From NCBI GenBank assembly GCA_030695605.1, contig JAUYQE010000005.1:1-6270 (forward strand): a stretch of 6,270 bases of DNA, read 5' to 3'. Each line of letters begins with the position of its first letter. Positions within the stretch are counted from its first letter, which is position 1. The stretch comes from Nanobdellota archaeon. GTDB lineage: Archaea; Nanobdellota; Nanobdellia; Woesearchaeales; GW2011-AR9. A program made the position numbers and the translations under genes. Below are positions 5,031 through 6,270 of the stretch, piece after piece. The notes beneath the pieces were generated by a model, which saw nothing but the letters and a program-made list of their open reading frames with translations, searched no databases and was not told where the DNA came from.

Positions 5031-5072
5031 TTTATAAAGGAAATGTTTAAAAACTCTCCTCGTCTTTTTAAA
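5031..5072 (+). promoter_or_regulatory. Stacked TATA-like elements upstream of tbp
   Basis: Three elements occur in 42 bp: TTTATAAA at 5031-5038, preceded by a purine-rich GAAA that could be a BRE; TTTAAAAA at 5047-5054; and TTTTTAAA at 5065-5072. They would give transcript starts near 5060, 5075 and 5093. The first two keep the Shine-Dalgarno at 5087-5092 in the mRNA; the third would remove most of it. The first element begins only 8 bp after the E1 stop codon, so tbp has its own promoter. Confidence 0.5.
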
Positions 5073-5086
5073 CCAACGAACTTTTA

Positions 5087-5092
5087 GGGGGT
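5087..5092 (+). promoter_or_regulatory. Shine-Dalgarno of tbp
   Basis: GGGGGT lies 7 nt before the ATG at 5100, a normal spacing. It shows that tbp mRNA is probably leadered. Confidence 0.5.
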
Positions 5093-5099
5093 AACAGGC

Positions 5100-5663
5100 A
5101 TGGCTAAAGGAAAAGAAACCAAGAAAGAAATCAAGATTGTAAATATCGTCGTTTCTACCGGTTTGGAAAAAGACATTCCCCTTGAAAAGATGGCAGCCAC
5201 ACTGCCCAATACGGAATACAATCCCGAACAATTTCCCGGCTTAGTGCTCAGAATAAAAGACCCCAAAACTTCTGCACTTATCTTTTCCAGCGGCAAGGTC
5301 GTCTGTACAGGTGCCCGGACACTGGAAGATGTGGAAAGAAGCATCCAGAGCATTATCCGCAGCCTAAAGAAGATTAATATCCATGTCACCATCAAGCCTA
5401 AAATCGCGGTTCAGAACATTGTGGCTTCCGGTAGCATTGGCATGGACCTAAACCTCAATATTCTGGGGATAAAGCTTCCCAATACGGAATATGAGCCGGA
5501 GCAGTTTCCCGGTCTGGTGCACAAGCTCAAAGGGACGAACGCAACGTTCCTCTTGTTCAGCAATGGAAAAATTGTCTGCACGGGAACCAAAACGGAACAG
5601 GCCGTGCATGAAGCCACGGACAAGCTGATTGAGAACCTGAAAAGCATTCTCAAGAAGCCGTAG
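5100..5663 (+). CDS. tbp: TATA-binding protein (TBP)
   Basis: This general transcription factor binds and bends the TATA box and, with TFB, recruits the archaeal RNA polymerase. The 187 residues contain the two quasi-identical halves of the saddle, about 11-97 and 101-187. Each half has the signature NTEY-x-PEQFPGLV (37-49 and 128-140) and SxGK-(I/V)-VCTG (63-71 and 154-162). The four intercalating phenylalanines are present as pairs F45/F62 and F136/F153, with the canonical 17-residue spacing. The short Lys/Glu-rich N-terminus (MAKGKETKKEIK) is typical of archaea. The C-terminus ends in basic KSILKKP rather than the acidic tail of many euryarchaeal TBPs. It has its own promoter after the E1 gene and a run of T-tracts afterwards, so it is likely monocistronic. 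Confidence 0.98.
   Translation: MAKGKETKKEIKIVNIVVSTGLEKDIPLEKMAATLPNTEYNPEQFPGLVLRIKDPKTSALIFSSGKVVCTGARTLEDVERSIQSIIRSLKKINIHVTIKPKIAVQNIVASGSIGMDLNLNILGIKLPNTEYEPEQFPGLVHKLKGTNATFLLFSNGKIVCTGTKTEQAVHEATDKLIENLKSILKKP
5205..5491 (+). repeat. Internal direct repeat within tbp
   Basis: The 14-mer CCCAATACGGAATA occurs identically at 5205-5218 and 5478-5491, in register with the duplicated LPNTEY motif of the two TBP halves, and similarity continues beyond it. It reflects the ancient duplication in TBP plus similar codon use. It is not a mobile repeat. Confidence 0.7.
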
Positions 5664-5692
5664 TCTCACGAGACGCTCACCGGGTGGCCTGC

Positions 5693-5720
5693 TTTTTGAG
5701 GCTGCTTGGCTTTGGTTTTT
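5693..5720 (+). terminator. T-tract terminator region of tbp
   Basis: Two TTTTT runs (5693-5697 and 5716-5720) lie 30-57 bp after the tbp stop codon, with TTTGG between. Oligo-T runs without a strong hairpin are the usual archaeal intrinsic termination signal. A short complementary pair overlapping the stop codon (GTCT 5663-5666 with AGAC 5671-5674) is too weak to matter much. Confidence 0.45.
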
Positions 5721-5771
5721 CTCTCAAAATAGGGTGGTGGTCATGAATTTCGAACAGTATTAGCCACCATT

Positions 5772-5801
5772 ATATACCGAAGGCATAGCCTTCATGTATA
5801 T
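5772..5801. promoter_or_regulatory. 30-bp imperfect palindrome upstream of mcm
   Basis: ATATAC (5772-5777) and GAAGGC (5779-5784) are mirrored by GCCTTC (5788-5793) and GTATAT (5796-5801) around an ATA centre. The inner 6-bp stem and the outer 6-bp stem are both perfect, separated by 1 nt on the left and 2 nt on the right. Its centre lies about 40 bp upstream of the mcm TATA box, a typical place for an archaeal regulator. It could also form an RNA hairpin in read-through from tbp. No binding factor can be named. Confidence 0.45.
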
Positions 5802-5820
5802 CTCCATCCGAAAACCTATA

Positions 5821-5830
5821 ATTTAATATA
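5821..5830 (+). promoter_or_regulatory. TATA element of mcm
   Basis: ATTTAATATA is centred about 40 bp before the GTG start. The predicted transcript start falls near 5851, right at the beginning of the Shine-Dalgarno, giving a leader of about 14 nt. Confidence 0.5.
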
Positions 5831-5850
5831 GGAGAAAATCTCGTAAAGAA

Positions 5851-5858
5851 GAGGGGGT
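5851..5858 (+). promoter_or_regulatory. Shine-Dalgarno deciding the mcm GTG start
   Basis: GAGGGGGT lies 6 nt before the GTG at 5865. An in-frame stop (TAA at 5844-5846) lies upstream with no other start codon between, so the GTG is the only plausible start. Confidence 0.65.
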
Positions 5859-5864
5859 TGGTCT

Positions 5865-6270
5865 GTGGAAGTCGAAGAGCAGATACGGGTCTTTCGGGAA
5901 TTTATCGAACAGAATTATTACCCCCAACTGCTGGAAGCAGTAAGAAAAGGAAATTCTTTCCTGGCTTTGGATTTCTCTGAGCTTATTAAATTCAACACAG
6001 AAATTACCGAAGAGATTCTGGAAAAGCCCGAAGAGCTGCTCAAAGCAGCTGAGGTTGCAGTAAAAGAATTCGACCTGCCCAAAAAGACCGATAAGTTCGT
6101 TATCCGCTTCCGCGGCCTGCCGGAGTCCCAAAAAGTGCTGATCAGCGAGATTCGCAGCAAGCATTTAAACAAGCTCCTCTGGATGGAAGGCATTGTCCGC
6201 AATAAGACAGAAGTCCGCCCGCACGTCACGACGGCGCGCTTCGAGTGCCCCAGCTGCGGGAATATCCTCA
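5865..6270 (+). CDS. mcm: MCM replicative helicase, N-terminal part (runs off the window)
   Basis: MCM is the hexameric ATP-driven 3'-5' helicase that unwinds DNA at the archaeal replication fork. Only the first 135 codons are here, starting with GTG; the AAA+ motor lies beyond position 6270. What is visible is the N-terminal helical A subdomain (FREFIEQNYYPQLLEAVRKGN, LALDFSELIKF, EILEKPEELLKAAE, residues 10-66). It is followed by the start of the OB-fold (FVIRFRGLP at 78-86, SEIRSKHLNKLLWMEGIVRNKTEVRP at 94-119) and the first half of the zinc ribbon (C128, C131 in CPSCG). These are strong archaeal MCM signatures in the expected order. No inserted sequence or intein is seen in this part. It has its own TATA element and Shine-Dalgarno, separate from tbp. 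Confidence 0.95.
   Translation, partial: MEVEEQIRVFREFIEQNYYPQLLEAVRKGNSFLALDFSELIKFNTEITEEILEKPEELLKAAEVAVKEFDLPKKTDKFVIRFRGLPESQKVLISEIRSKHLNKLLWMEGIVRNKTEVRPHVTTARFECPSCGNIL

Noticed and set aside
5205..5491. Mobile or CRISPR-like direct repeat
   Set aside because: The repeated 14-mer lies in the two homologous halves of TBP and encodes the same conserved motif.
5664..5864. A small gene or RNA gene between tbp and mcm
   Set aside because: No frame with a ribosome-binding site and no tRNA or C/D-box pattern was seen. The stretch is explained by T-tracts, a palindrome and the mcm promoter.

Overview
The window is archaeal chromosomal DNA. It encodes a TATA-binding protein, an archaeal RNase P protein subunit (Rpp30 type), an archaeal MCM helicase and a tRNA-thiolation cassette. 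Most genes have an A/T-rich TATA element about 25-30 bp upstream of the expected transcript start and a short leader, sometimes with a G-rich Shine-Dalgarno. The mix of compact core-information genes with unfamiliar secreted Cys-rich proteins would fit a small-genome archaeon such as a DPANN lineage. That placement is only an inference, because nothing here is diagnostic of a phylum.

Layout. Positions 1-125 form one long imperfect inverted repeat of unknown function. Four genes then lie on the minus strand, reading right to left: rnp3 (2838-2290), a small VTT/DedA-like membrane protein (2227-1658), and two Cys-rich proteins with lipoprotein-type signal peptides (1572-1057 and 999-154). A divergent promoter region at about 2839-2929 separates them from the plus-strand genes. 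These are a ubiquitin-like/ThiS-type protein ending in Gly-Gly (2930-3133), a TtuA/NcsA-family tRNA 2-thiouridine synthetase (3130-4068), an E1-like adenylyltransferase (4058-5023), TBP (5100-5663) and the N-terminal 135 codons of MCM (5865 to the window edge). No gene-free stretch exceeds 300 bp. The two longest are about 153 bp at the left edge and about 200 bp between tbp and mcm.

How the genes fit together. The three plus-strand genes from 2930 to 5023 overlap end to end and make a self-contained pathway. The E1 would adenylate the C-terminal Gly of the small ubiquitin-like protein and support its conversion to a thiocarboxylate. The PP-loop enzyme would then use that sulfur to make 2-thiouridine in tRNA. 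In other archaea the same E1/ubiquitin-like pair can also modify proteins, so a dual role is possible. rnp3, tbp and mcm are housekeeping genes for tRNA maturation, transcription initiation and replication.

The parts least explained by known biology are the 125-bp hairpin, the two Cys-rich surface proteins, the C-terminal domain of the E1 protein, and a 30-bp imperfect palindrome just upstream of the mcm TATA box. I did not find convincing evidence of a wholly new multi-gene system.
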